DNA of 22,369 nt from Pelargonium cotyledonis (taxonomy: Eukaryota > Streptophyta > Magnoliopsida > Geraniales > Geraniaceae): the NCBI GenBank assembly GCA_036897625.1, contig JAYMTA010001011.1, positions 1 to 22,369 on the forward strand. The letters are read 5' to 3'. Made by a program: the position numbers and the translations under genes. Shown in pieces: positions 1-12,600 of the stretch. A model generated the notes under the pieces. The model saw nothing but the letters and a program-made list of their open reading frames with translations, ran no database searches and had not been told where the DNA came from. The stretch's first letter is position 1. Each line of letters starts with the position of its first letter.

Positions 1-634
1 AATCAAGAGACTATTGCCACTCTAAAATCAACAGCAGCCATAGCTGAATAAAAATTATAATCGACTCTCAAAACGGCACAAATCTTATAGGGAAAAGAAA
101 ACCCTAACAAAGATGCACTTAATCTATTTACTTATTGTTTATTACTGAGATTTTACGAATCTAAGAATTCATAAAAACTGCCTTTTGCATATACTTCTTT
201 AAAGACAGATTTTGAATAACAAATAAATAAACAAAAATTATTGATCAAATTAAAAATCATAACTTTACAATTAATGAATTAATATATTAGAAACCACCTT
301 TCACTTTTATTTGTTTATTTAAATAATTTAATATTTTCGAAGGAGCAATGGGCTTGGCTTCCTTATACCCTCCAAAAACCTCTCTCCAATCTCCATCTTC
401 TTCTTCTGCACAGTCCTCTCATAGCTCAAAAGCAGAAACAAAAACCAGCTTCAAAAAGCAAAAGCAAAAGATCACAAATCCCACTTTTTTTTTTTCACAG
501 CCACAAAAAGCACTTTGATTCAAAGCAGACCTGGCTAAGCAATTGCACAAGAAGATCCCACCTATATACTCTTCAGCTCCAATGTCTCTTTCCCCCCATT
601 TCCCGCCCAACCAGCTCACCTCCACACCACAACC
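1..634 (+). promoter_or_regulatory. Upstream region and 5' leader of the callose synthase gene
   Basis: No gene is supported here. Positions 1-340 are AT-rich. A telobox-like AAACCCTAA-type motif lies near 100-108. From about 360 to 425 the + strand becomes pyrimidine-rich (a Y patch), as seen near plant transcription starts. A TATA-like CTATATAC at 562-569 would place a start near 595, which gives a very short leader. If transcription instead starts near the Y patch, the leader would include an ATG at 582 that is out of frame with the main start and opens a reading frame running to 854. The real start site cannot be decided from sequence. Confidence 0.5.
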
Positions 635-3600
635 ATGTCTGAGATTGTGCTTGCTGAGCCTATCTCTGAAGAAACCCATGTTGATTTTACTAGTAGCAGC
701 AACATCAGCAGCAGCAGCAGCAGACCCTTTACAAGGTCTCTCACTCTTGGCCATGAAGAAGATGGTGATCATGTTCCCGAGCCCTTTGACAGTGAGAGGT
801 TGCCACCCACTTTGGCTTCTGAGATTCAGAGGTTTCTTCGGGTTGCTAATTTGATCGAAATCGACGAGCCACGAATAGCTTACCTTTGTAAGTAGTAAAG
901 TTTGGTTTTTGGCCAATTGGGTTTCGTTAAAATGGTTGAGATTGTGTGTTAATCTCTTCTTCAGAACTTGGTAGTCCAACAAGCTACAAATAGCTCACCT
1001 TTGTGAGTAGTAAAGTTTGATTTTTGGCCTATTGGGTTTGATTAAGATGGTTGAGATTATTTGGTAATGTGTTCGTCATAACTTGTTAGTCTAATTTGAT
1101 AGAAATCGACGAGTCCCTAATAACTTACCGTTTTGGCCTATTGGGTTTGATTAAAATGGATAAGATTATTTGTTCATGTGCTCTTGGTTACATTTTAGTC
1201 TGATTTGAATTTTGGGTTGATTGAAAATTATGACAAGTTCCTTGGGTTTGCTTTAGCTTATAATTCAATGGGTGTATTGTTAATATAATAGCTCTTATGT
1301 TTAGTTTGGGTTTTGGGTATGTTGCGAGATGACTGAGATTTTGGTTTGCAGTGTTAAAGTTGTAACTTTTAACATACATTGGTTTGGACGGTGGATAAAA
1401 GGGTCAAAAGCTTGAAATAAAAGATGATGATTGGAATATTTGAGTTTAAACTTCGTGGTTGGGTTATTTGAGAAAGTGAGAAGAAAGAGACGAAATACAT
1501 TCAGGAGCTTTAGTGTTTGTGCTTTCTTGGTTAGCCAAACTAATGGAATCGTCACGTCAAGCCAAGGCCAATGGTTGTAATCAAACACAGTTAACTGGAT
1601 TCTTTGTGCTCTTGGAGAGGGAGGATGCAAAGGTTTTATGTTTTTCAATAACATTTCTTCATCACTACTTAGGAAATCAACAAAGTAATGTGTTTTGCCA
1701 ACCGAGTTAAAATTCGGCAATTTAGAACGTGCTATTTAGGTGAAATGATTGATTCCAAAAATAGAAGATTGTTTGTTCAGTATGCGTTTGAAATGTTATT
1801 AGCACTCATTACTGTGAATGAAAATTCAAGTGTATGTCACTAAATAAAGGAACATTTCACATTGTCTAAATTGTCTTGTGAGCAGGTCGATTTCATGCTT
1901 TTGAAATAGCACATAATATGGACAGCAACTCAACTGGGAGAGGTGTTCGTCAATTCAAAACTTCTCTGCTTCAGCGACTTGAACATGTAAGCACTTGGAT
2001 TGAAGCTTATCATATTAAGTTGGAACCTTGATGCTATCTGCTGAAACATCATTGTTGTGTATGAAGCTCATGCATCCTTCTCTTGTCACAGCATACGAAA
2101 TTTCAATTTATTTTTTTCTCTATTAAAAACTGTTTGCTATTGTTGTTAGGACGAAGAAGCTACAATTGGGAGAAGAAAGGAAACAAGTGATGTTCGAGAA
2201 CTCAGACGTGTTTATCATGCATACAAGGACTATATTATCAGACATGGTGGAGCAATTGATTTAGATCATAGGTAATGACCTTAACTAATGGCTTTTGCAT
2301 TTTCCTTTGTACAGTGAAGCTTGCTCCAATAGCTCTCCTACTCCATATTAATTTTTGTTTGATATGATATAGTCATAGAGAAAAGTTGATAAATGCACGA
2401 AGAATTGCTTCTGCTCTATATGAAGTATTAAAGACAGTTGCAAATGCGGCTGGTCCTCAGGTTCTTTTTTTCCTTTCTTTCTTTCACGTTTTTATATACA
2501 TTTGCTCTTTCCCTTTGTCTTGCAATCATCTTATCGCCATGTTCTACTGCATTTTCTTCCTCCACAGGCCCTTGCTGATAGAGACAGCATCCATAACAAA
2601 TCCAAGCTCTATGTACCATATAACATCCTTCCACTTGATCATGGGGGTATTCAGCAAGCAATTATGCAACTCCCTGAGGTCTGATGCCGTGTGGATAATC
2701 TAAGTGATTCTCATTTTAGTCCATTAACCTGGCTTGATGTAACATGTTTTTATGAGTTCGCCCTTTTTTATCTACAAAGTCTCCTCTTGGAAAACCTAGT
2801 TTAGTTTAACTGCCAAAATTATCCGGTGATTGGATTCTGTGACCTCCTCCTTTCTTTTATTCATGGGAGGTCAAGTTCAGATTGCTCTTCGAGCTTTTCA
2901 TTTCGGTCTTATTTTGGATCCACATAGTGTGGAACAGCACTCTGTGGTCTTTGAACCTACAGCATCGGTTTTTGGAGATCCACTTTCTGCTGAACTGAAC
3001 TAAGAGCACCTTTTTATCATAATGGGGAACTATGTTGCAGTATACCTAAAGTGTAACAAATTGGGATTAGTATGGTGATGAAATATTGAAACAATGCAGA
3101 TTAAGGCTGCAGTTGCAGCTGTACGGAATGTTCGTGGTTTACCCTCTCCGGAAGAATTTCAGAAACGAGGGGCTTTTATTGATATATTTGAGTTTCTTCA
3201 GTACAGCTTTGGATTTCAGGTATTTTTCTTTCAATATCTATTCTGTTATTTAAATTGTTCTGGCTGTTCTCTACCATTCTATCGTATCATGTCTAAAATC
3301 ACATTTGGCTAGCTAGACATGAAAGACTACGTGCTTCATATATGATTGATTTAGTATCTGTTTACTTCATTTCGTACAATGAAGAATTTCCCATGGCTTA
3401 TATGATGCTTTTCCATCAGGAAGGAAATGTAGCCAACCAGAGGGAGCATCTGATTCTACTCCTAGCTAACACCCATATTCGTCAAATTCAGAAGCAGACA
3501 TCTATCTTGAAGGTGCTTGAACTTTATGTGATGTTTTGGTTTCGTTAAATGTATAAAGTTAAAATTGGGTTTTCAACTAACAACTTAAGTTTTTAGTTGA

Positions 3601-6600
3601 ATCGGAGTCTACATGGTATCAAAGCCTGATTGACTTAGAGGTCACAGGGTAGAGTCTTGCCTCCACATTGATTATAAAAATATTAAGATTCCAGCACGAG
3701 GCAAGAAGACCTGTGCTTCGTCACGTGCAAAGCTGTAATGAGCTTGCATGTGAGAGGGTGTGTTGTTAGAGCTTAAGGTTAATATTGTGCCTTCAACTAT
3801 CACCTGCTAATTTGATACGTGCTACTTTTTTTTTTTCAGCAATTTGACACGTGCTTTTGAAATAATTTCAGTTGGCAGAGGGAGCAGTTGAGGGACTGAT
3901 GAAGAAGTTTTTCAAAAATTATACGAATTGGTGCAAATTTCTGCGGAGAAAAAGCAACATAAGGTAGGAGAAGTGATCTGATTTGTTCCTAGTTTTGCAT
4001 TAAAAACAATTTGTTAGCCTTTTCTATCTAATTGCATCCAAACAGTGTAATGTATTGTTTACAACACGTGTAATTGACTTCCTTTCCTTTCGATAGTTCT
4101 TTTTCTTAGTGTACATTATTATACTCAAATCTTTTATTTTCCTCATTCTTTTACATTAATTTTTTGAGTTCCTAACAAGAAGCTTTTTTTCGGGTATGTT
4201 TTCAGGTTGCCCTACGTGAAGCAGGAAGCTCAACAATATAAGCTTCTATATATAGCACTTTACCTACTTATATGGGGGGAGGCCGCAAACTTGAGATTCA
4301 TGCCGGAGTGTCTATGTTATATTTTTCATCATGTAAGCCAAAAATCTGATGCTGTCTATTACTTCTTTTTTTTTTTCCTTAAAAAAATGCATGCACTTGC
4401 TATTCCAATATATACAAAAACTTTTGGTTGACACTCGCATTTAGAGAGGAGTAAGTTAACACGCTGCACAAATGAAATTGTGCTTTAAAGCTTGCAAATA
4501 TGCATTTGTCCATAGAATATGAATATACTATATTTCAATTTTAATTAACTAAATTTTTCTTCACTTAGATGGCATATGAACTGTATGGTATGCTAACTGG
4601 TGCTGTTAGCATGACAACTTGGGATAAGGTCATGCCAGTATATGGAGGAGGCTATGAGTCGTTCCTTAACAATGTTGTTACTCCCATATACAAAGTTATA
4701 TCTGAGGTAACTTGTGGTTGTTTCTTCGTATCCTTATGTGTATCCATATTATATCTAATTTTCTTGTAACATAACTGAAGGAAGCTGAAAAAAACAAAAA
4801 CGGAACAGCTGACCACTCCACATGGAGAAACTATGATGATCTCAACGAGTATTTCTGGTCAGATCTTGCGCATTTTGTTTCTCTTTATGTCTGATGAGTT
4901 AGGCTTTCAAAGTATGACCTCGAGGTAGTTATAGCTGTCATATATTTTTGCAGGTCTCCTGACTGTTTCGAAATAGGTTGGCCCATGCGTCTAGACCACG
5001 ATTTCTTTTGGGCAGAGTCTTCAAATAATCGCAATACCTCAAAAGAAAAGAGGAGGAAGAAGAAAAGAAAAACAGACGAGGAAGAGGGGGTAAATATGGT
5101 GCGTCAAATATCCATTAACTTGCATGACAGCATGAGTGTACTATTCCATGTTGACTAAATTTTCCTGCGCATGACTCTGACAGGTCACTGAGGAGTCTGA
5201 AGAGGTAGATGTAGATCGTGGGAAAAAATGGTTAGGGAAGACAAATTTCATAGAGATCCGATCATTTTGGCAGATATTTAGGGGCTTTGATAGAATGTGG
5301 TGTTTCTTTATTCTATCCCTTCAGGTACATCTGGAACCAAGAATTTTATTTTTATATGAACCAAGATGTCTATATATACGATGTTGCTTAATAGTTTCTC
5401 TTCATAGGCAATGATAATTATGGCATGCCATGAGTTGGACTCTCCACTTCAAATCTTTGATGCCATAGTATTTGAGGATATCATGAGCATTTTCATCACA
5501 TCATCAGTTCTTAAATTCATACACGGTATGGTCTACTTCTGCCCATTATTAGGAAGGAACTTTGGTTTCCTTTTGTCAATCCTTGCAGAAAATATAATAG
5601 AGCTTTGGGGTTGCAGCTATTCTTGATATCGGCTTTACATGGAAAGCCAGAAACACAATGGAATCCTCTCAGAAAATGAAACAAGTGCTGAAGCTGGTTG
5701 TTGCACTGATATGGATCATTGTCCTTCCGGTCTATTATGCCAATTCTAGAAGAAAATATACTTGTTATTCAACACCAAATGGGAGCTGGCTTGAAGAACT
5801 GTGTTTTTCCTCCTACTTGGTTGCAGTCGCTTTTTACTTGATGACTAATGCGGTTGAGATGGTCTTATTTTTTGTTCCTGCTCTAAGCAAGTACATTGAG
5901 GTTTCAAACTATCGACTATGCATGACTTTGTCTTGGTGGACTCAGGTAAGGTTCATCAAAGAGGTTGCCAAATTTGATATGATATGTTTTTATATTATTA
6001 AAAAAAAAAACACTAAATCTGGGTTTTGATTGAATGTTAATAGATTAAGAACACCACTCGTTTCCTCTACTAGTTTTTGCTTTTATTATGTTACATTTGT
6101 TGTTTTTGGTACGGTTATGCAATGAAAACATCTGATTGCATTATGTTGTCTTTGAACTATTAATGTTTTTTAAAGTTCCCAAAACTCACGGATATTTTTG
6201 TTTTCATTATGCAGCCTAGATTATATGTTGGGCGTGGAATGCAAGAAGCTCAAGTTTCGGTTATGAAGTATATCCTATATCCCTTTTGCAAAGCTTTATT
6301 GATACCTTGTTCTTTTGCAAGCCCCTCCCGAAAGGTATTCTCTAACACACGTCTTTTCTTGATGTGCAGGTATACATTATTCTGGGTATTGGTACTCTTG
6401 AGCAAATTTTCGTTCAGCTACTTTTTCGAGGTGATTAGTAGCATAATTGATTTTAGGTTTTTTTAATGACAATGTAGTAATGTGATACGATACGTACCTC
6501 ATCGATAAATGAACTGAATCTACCTTCTTTGTAGTAGCAGATTCAATACACTCCTTTTTTTAACTGACCAACTATATATTCATTCCAATGGAACAATGCA

Positions 6601-9600
6601 GATAAAACCTCTCATAGCACCAACAAAACAAATTATGAAAGTTGGTGTGAGAGACTATGCCTGGCATGAGCTCTTCCCAAAAGGTATTCTCCAACTCTAT
6701 CATTTCAGTGTGCAAACACTTTAACCCGAGCTCCTGTTGTAGAAACGGCTAATAAAGATTTGTTTGCCTGTTACAGTCCAGAACAACGCTGGTGCAATTG
6801 TGGCTGTGTGGGCTCCAATAATAGTTGTGAGTTCCTACAAATATTGAAACAACCTACACAATGTTCAATATCTTATCTTGATAAAAACCAAATCTATTTC
6901 CTTACTTTTTCCCGGGAAGCTTCTCTAATAAATGTCTGTTTGCTTTCTTCTGTATGCTGTATTAGGTTTACTTTATGGACACGCAGATTTGGTATTCTGT
7001 TTACTGTGCATTCTTTGGTGGAGTTTATGGAGTTTTGCATCATCTTGGTGAGGTAAGACGTGTTTTCATTTCCCCATTAACGATGTAAGGGTCTAACTCC
7101 TATTGTTTCATGCAGATTCGAACACTAGGAATGCTACGAAGCAGATTTCACACCTTGCCTTCCGCATTCAATGTCTGCCTCATCCCACCTACATTGAAAA
7201 ATCAAAGGAGAAAAAGGAGTTTCTTGCACAAGAGATTTCAGAAGGTCGTGTCTATAACCTTGTGATACTGTTACTAGAATAAGACTGGGCATCAGTAGAA
7301 AAATGGACCGGACCGATAAGGAGTGGACCAGACCGAATGGACTGATTTCAATTAAGAAAATTGTATTTGGAGTGAATTGAGTGAACAAATTAAGTATCTT
7401 TGTAAAAAAAAAAACATTTACTAATGGATTACATTCAAAAGAAATTAAAAATTAAAATCAGTCCGGATCGAATTTTGACCGAGACTGGACCTTATCGGTC
7501 TGGTCTCGGTCCAGTTGGGTGCAGAACTCCAGTCCAGACTTAATGATGCCCAGTTCTAACTAGAATACATGAAACGGTAGAAGTCCTTTTTTCCATAACA
7601 AAGACCATTGAAATGATGTATCTTTCCAGGTGTCAGAAATTGGAAAAGATGGTGTTGCCAAGTTTGCTCTTGTATGGAATCAAATTATTAATAATCTTCG
7701 ATTAGAAGACTTGATAAGCAACAGGTTAATTATATTGTCCATAACTTCTGCTCTCGAACTCTAACCAAATTGCCTGACTAAGTATGTTTCTTTCATTTTC
7801 ATTTCCCAATAGGGAGTTAGATTTGATGACGATACCTATGTCATCCGAGTTGCTTTCTGGCATGATTCATTGGCCCATTTTTCTCTTAGCAAATAAGGTA
7901 TGCTCTTTATGACGCAGAATTTATGATCTTGTCCTCTTACTGTTTGCTTGCAATAATGTATCTCCTGTTCTTGCTAGCTTAAAATGGCATTGAGCATTGC
8001 GAAGGATTTTAAGGGAAAAGAGAAGAACCTTTTTCGAAGGATAAGTAAAGATAAGTATATGTATTGTGCTGTAATGGAATGCTTTGAATCACTGAAGTAC
8101 ATCCTGGAAATTCTTGTTGTTGGCGATCTGGAGAAAAGGTAGAGACAACATGTTCTGATCAAATCTACGTTTCCGTATATTTATACTGGAGCTACAATAC
8201 TTGTATGGCTTGGCAAATTATGCATGATGTGTTGTTTTCTGTTTTTCTTCCCCATTTCTTCTTTCCTTCTTATGAAAGTATTTTCTTGTATTACGAATTT
8301 CATTGCTTATTCCTCATACTTCTACCGTCAAGTCTTCTGTTTACCTTGTTGCTTTGGCTCCATTGCTTTCCAGGATCATATCCAGTATATTAGATGAACT
8401 TGAAGCAAGTATGGAAAAGTCAACTTTTCTTGAAGACTTCAAGTTGAGTGAGCTCCCAGCTCTACATGCTAAATGTGTCGAGTTAGTTGAACTTCTGGTA
8501 ACTGTCATGCTCCAAAAATACAGTTTAAAGTTTACTAAGTTAACATTTTGTATCTTGAGCCTTGTGATTAAATCTATGGCATATTTCAAGGTTGAGGGAA
8601 ATGAAAATCAACATGGTGAAGTGGTGAAAGCCCTCCAAGATATGTTTGAGCTAGTAACCAATGATCTGATGACAAATGGTTCCAGGTATGATGTGATTCG
8701 GTTCTAGTTCCTTGTTGAGATTCAAATGCTTCACTTGACTAAAGATCATGTAATTACCACAGGATATTGGATTTGCTCTACCCTTCCCAAGAACTCGAGA
8801 TAAATGCTACAGATTTCTGTAGAAGGATTGAACCACAATTATTTGAGTCATCGGCTGGAAATAGTTCTATCCATTTTCCTTTACCAGACAGCGTTTCTCT
8901 TAATGAACAGGTAAATCAGTCCGGATCGTATTCTGCTAGGAAATTTACTGTTTTATGTCGTGGATACACACATGATCTCTAACTTATATACATGAGTACA
9001 TGCTTGCACAAATATATTCAAGCACATAGATACTCATAAACTAGAACATTACTCTTATATTGACCAAACTACTTCAAATTTTGGATCGCAGATCAGGCGC
9101 ATTCTCTTATTGCTGACTGTTAAAGATACAGCAATGGACATGCCTTCGAACTTAGAGGCTAGAAGGCGGATTTCGTTCTTTGCTACATCTCTCTTCATGG
9201 ATATACCATCTGCTCCTAAAGTACGAAGCATGCTATCATTCAGGTTGAACTTTCTTGTCTTGCTTATATTTTCTTGTTGAAGTTTATCTCTAAAGTATAA
9301 AATTCATCGGGCGTTCAATTATCAGTTTATGCTTTTAATTAGTTGAGTCGGTCATCTATATGGTATCAAAGCCTGGTTGACCAAAAGGTTACAAACTCGA
9401 GTCCTACGCCCACCTTTGTGCATGACCACGTGCAAAGCAATAGGGCTTGAACGTGAGAGGGCATGTTAGAGTATAAAATTAATATTGCGCCTTAAACTAG
9501 CAATTTAAAAGTATTTATCATTGCTTAGCACACACATATATTATCTTAATGCACTCAAAGGCACTTGTGAGCATTTTAATTCCTTTATCGTTTCTACTCC

Positions 9601-12600
9601 ATGCACTGTTCTTCACCCTATATGTTTTTTTAGAGCAGTGTTATAACTCCACACTACGCAGAAGATATCAATTTTTCAATGGAGGAGCTTCACTTAAGCC
9701 AGGAAGAAGTTTCCATCATATTTTATATGCAAAAAATGTATCCAGGTTACAATAAAATCATACATCTTTAATTTCATCCTATGTTTGTTCTATTCATTTG
9801 GTTTCGATCAAGTATATAACATGAAAATTCCTTTGATTTTCTTAGATGAGTGGAAAAACTTTTTGGAGCGCATGGGGTGTGGAAATGCAGAAGGATTAAA
9901 AGACGAAAACAAGGAGGAAGATCTTAGAAATTGGGCTTCTTTCCGTGGGCAAACACTGAGCAGAACAGGTGAATAGAAGAATTATATTGAATGAACTTGG
10001 GTTTCAAGTGAAATCTAGGAGATGATTTTTATTACCTGAGGTATAAACTCTCTTTTTCTGTACTATAACAGTTAGAGGAATGATGTACTATAGAGAAGCC
10101 TTAAAATTACAGGCATTTCTCGACATGGCTGAAGATGAAGGTTTGTACAAAATTTCTTAATTCATTTGAATCATATTCTGCGGCCTTTTTTCAATTGAAA
10201 TTTTTACTATGAACATTGACCTTTTATATAACTAATTTCTCACATGTGGCTGAATCCATTCATTCAGATATTCTTGAAGGCTATGATGCTGCAAAAATTG
10301 GGAACCGTACATTATCTTCCCAACTGGGTGCTCTAGCAGACATGAAATTCACATATGTCGTTTCTTGCCAAATGTTTGGATTGCAAAAGTCTTCTGGGGA
10401 TCCCCATGCACAAGACATTGTCGATTTATTGATCAGGTAATCTTTTACCGGCATGATATATATATATATATATGTATATGTATATGCAAAAAGGCAGTTT
10501 AGAAACGTTTTAATTGTGTCTATGCAATCATGGCCTGAAGGCACCCATCCCTCCGTGTTGCTTATGTCGAGGAGAAGGAAGAAATTGTGGCTGACAAGCC
10601 TAGGAAGGTTTATTCCTCTATACTGGTTAAAGCAGTCAACGGATTTGATCAGGTATTTTTGAGATGTTAAACTATAGAAAATCCAATGCAACAATAAATC
10701 AGCAAGTCTTGGTTTTGCATACTCATCTCCTTGTCAGACTTCTCATGTTGCATTGTAATTTTGCTTTTTATGCATATTTGGTTTAACTTGTTGAGTATAT
10801 TGTCATTACTTACAGGAAATATACCGCATAAAGCTTCCTGGTCCACCAAATATTGGGGAAGGGAAGCCTGAAAATCAAAATCATGCCATAATTTTCACAC
10901 GTGGCGAAGCTCTCCAAACAATTGATATGAACCAAGTAAGCTCCTTACCAAATCTGAAAAAAAAAAAAAAAAATTATCCCCATTCCTTTTGGTCTCATGA
11001 TGTCTGGTTTTACAGGATAACTATTTGGAAGAAGCTCTGAAAATGAGAAATCTTCTGCAAGAATTTCTCAAATGTCAAGGACGGCGCCCTCCTACTATAC
11101 TTGGTTTGAGGGAATACATATTCACTGGAAGGTTAGACCTTTTTTTGCTGTGAGGTACAGTTACCAACTGAGCCAGTTTACTCCTTACAAAGTGATAACC
11201 TTGCATTTTCTTGAAAACTTCAGCGTTTCTTCTCTGGCATGGTTTATGTCGTACCAGGAGACCAGCTTTGTCACTATCGGTCAAAGAATTCTTGCCAATC
11301 CCCTCAGGTGATTCCTTGTTTCTAACGGGTCATTATTAAGACTTAGGTAGCGTCTGGATTTATAAAATAAAATTGTTTAGGAATAGGAATCAAGATCGAG
11401 ATTGTCTCATTCCCATTCACGAACGTACCTCAGATGACTAATCTCACGTTATGCATCTATGAATGTTCACGAGTGCTCGCATTTCCCTGCATGTCTGCAT
11501 ATCCAAAAAAAATTGGAATTTCTTTTTTGTTTTGTGGTCAAGTATCCAAAAGGACCAAAACTGTGTACCCGCTACACAGCCATTGCCTATTCTCTATTCA
11601 TATATAGTTGTAACATTCTGTTTTTGATGATCAATATGTATGTCCGTGGGGTTATTTATCACTTTTTTTATCTATGTACAGGGTACGGTACCATTATGGT
11701 CACCCAGATGTATTTGACAGGATATTTCACTTGACGAGAGGTGGCATAAGCAAAGCATCAAAAACAATTAATTTGAGTGAAGATGTTTTCGCAGGTAAGA
11801 ACTACTCGTATTAGATTTTAAACTTCTATGCCGAACCTTTTCTATTAATTCACAAGTCCATCTGTTATCATGTAGGATTTAACTCTACCTTACGACGGGG
11901 ATGCATTACATACCATGAGTACCTTCAAGTTGGCAAAGGCCGTGATGTAGGCTTAAATCAGATCTCAAAGTTTGAAGCCAAAGTTGCGAATGGAAATAGT
12001 GAGCAAACTCTAAGTCGTGACATATATCGCCTTGGACGGCGGTTTGATTTCTTCCGGATGCTTTCTTGTTACTTCACAACCATTGGATTTTACTTCAGTA
12101 GCCTGGTAATTTCTACCCTGACAGGCTGAAACATTCCTTTCTTGCTATTAGTTATGGTTTCACATTCACATTATGAAAAACGTTTCAATTTCAAGAAACT
12201 ATTTAGCATTTTCCATTTAATAATCCAAATGATGCAACTTATATCAGAAAAGAAGACCGAGAACACAAATAAACCATAGTTTCTCTTATAAAGAAAATCT
12301 AAAGATCAGCCAAAACACAAAAGAAGCTGTGCAACAGATATTTATAGCTCTTACTCCAAAACCTAGCTGAAAATAAACTTGAAATAAAATATCTGAAAAT
12401 AGAAAAATGATCAAGATGCTCCTCAAATGATCTCATAATGTGAAAATACGTCCTTGTTACATGGCGAAGCTTGTGGTCTTGTTTGTTGGTCCATTTTGCT
12501 TGGGCTGTACGAATTTCAGCCCCATCCATGGACATCACTGTCTAGGCCTAGATGTGGCAATTCAGGTTGAACTGCCTAACCCGAATCCAAAAGGGATGCG

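Larger units (their letters stand above)
635..5098 (+). other. Callose synthase exons 1-12: N-terminal cytosolic region
   Basis: Coding exons: 635-887, 1886-1986, 2150-2271, 2373-2460, 2568-2678, 3100-3219, 3420-3512, 3872-3963, 4206-4332, 4569-4706, 4781-4857 and 4954-5098 (or 5089). All junctions are GT-AG and keep frame. They encode residues 1-489: a variable Ser-rich start, a Vta1-like segment at roughly 60-200, a short linker, then the FKS1-type domain at roughly 330-450 with the [15 protein letters not shown] block. Exon 12 ends in a strongly basic stretch (residues 471-480, [10 protein letters not shown]) followed by acidic residues, longer than I recall in Arabidopsis CalS5. Introns longer than 300 nt here are intron 1 (888-1885, tandem array), intron 5 (2679-3099, nothing recognisable) and intron 7 (3513-3871, TRIM-like fossil). 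Confidence 0.9.
7116..12105 (+). other. Callose synthase exons 21-38: cytosolic glucan-synthase region
   Basis: Coding exons: 7116-7244, 7630-7724, 7813-7897, 7978-8138, 8374-8497, 8591-8685, 8763-8910, 9092-9243, 9639-9745, 9846-9968, 10072-10140, 10268-10436, 10541-10652, 10816-10935, 11016-11131, 11224-11307, 11682-11794 and 11876-12105, encoding residues 797-1540. This is the large loop that carries the glucan synthase domain. Its most conserved part, residues about 1320-1530, has the [31 protein letters not shown] and [16 protein letters not shown] blocks, all intact. The exon 33 acceptor (AG 10539-10540) has a poor pyrimidine tract and was chosen because it restores [11 protein letters not shown] in frame. 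Exon 29 has a GAGCAG tandem acceptor. Intron 36 (11308-11681) contains a MITE. Confidence 0.9.

Noticed and set aside
1-110. Possible divergent gene start on the - strand (ATG at 41-39 with a telobox-like motif and TATA-like site upstream)
   Set aside because: The frame stops after 12 codons inside the window and no splice donor could be supported; the promoter-like context alone is too weak.
419-982. Open frame of 187 codons on the - strand over callose synthase exon 1
   Set aside because: Antisense to a well-supported exon and the leader; no recognisable domain; low-complexity composition that follows the CAG repeat.
5587-5617. Upstream acceptor (TTGCAG ending at 5588) for exon 15
   Set aside because: It changes frame and meets a stop codon (TAA/TAG) at once; the acceptor at 5616 restores the conserved sequence.
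3546-9525. Cassandra-type TRIM with a 5S rRNA segment
   Set aside because: No 5S-like A box, intermediate element or C box sequence was recognised in the terminal repeats of either copy.
10281-10694. Open frame on the - strand across exons 32-33
   Set aside because: Its translation contains the TA microsatellite and mirrors the coding exons; no domain was recognised.
12299-12538. Open frame on the - strand in intron 38
   Set aside because: Short and without a known motif; lies in a repeat-like intron stretch.
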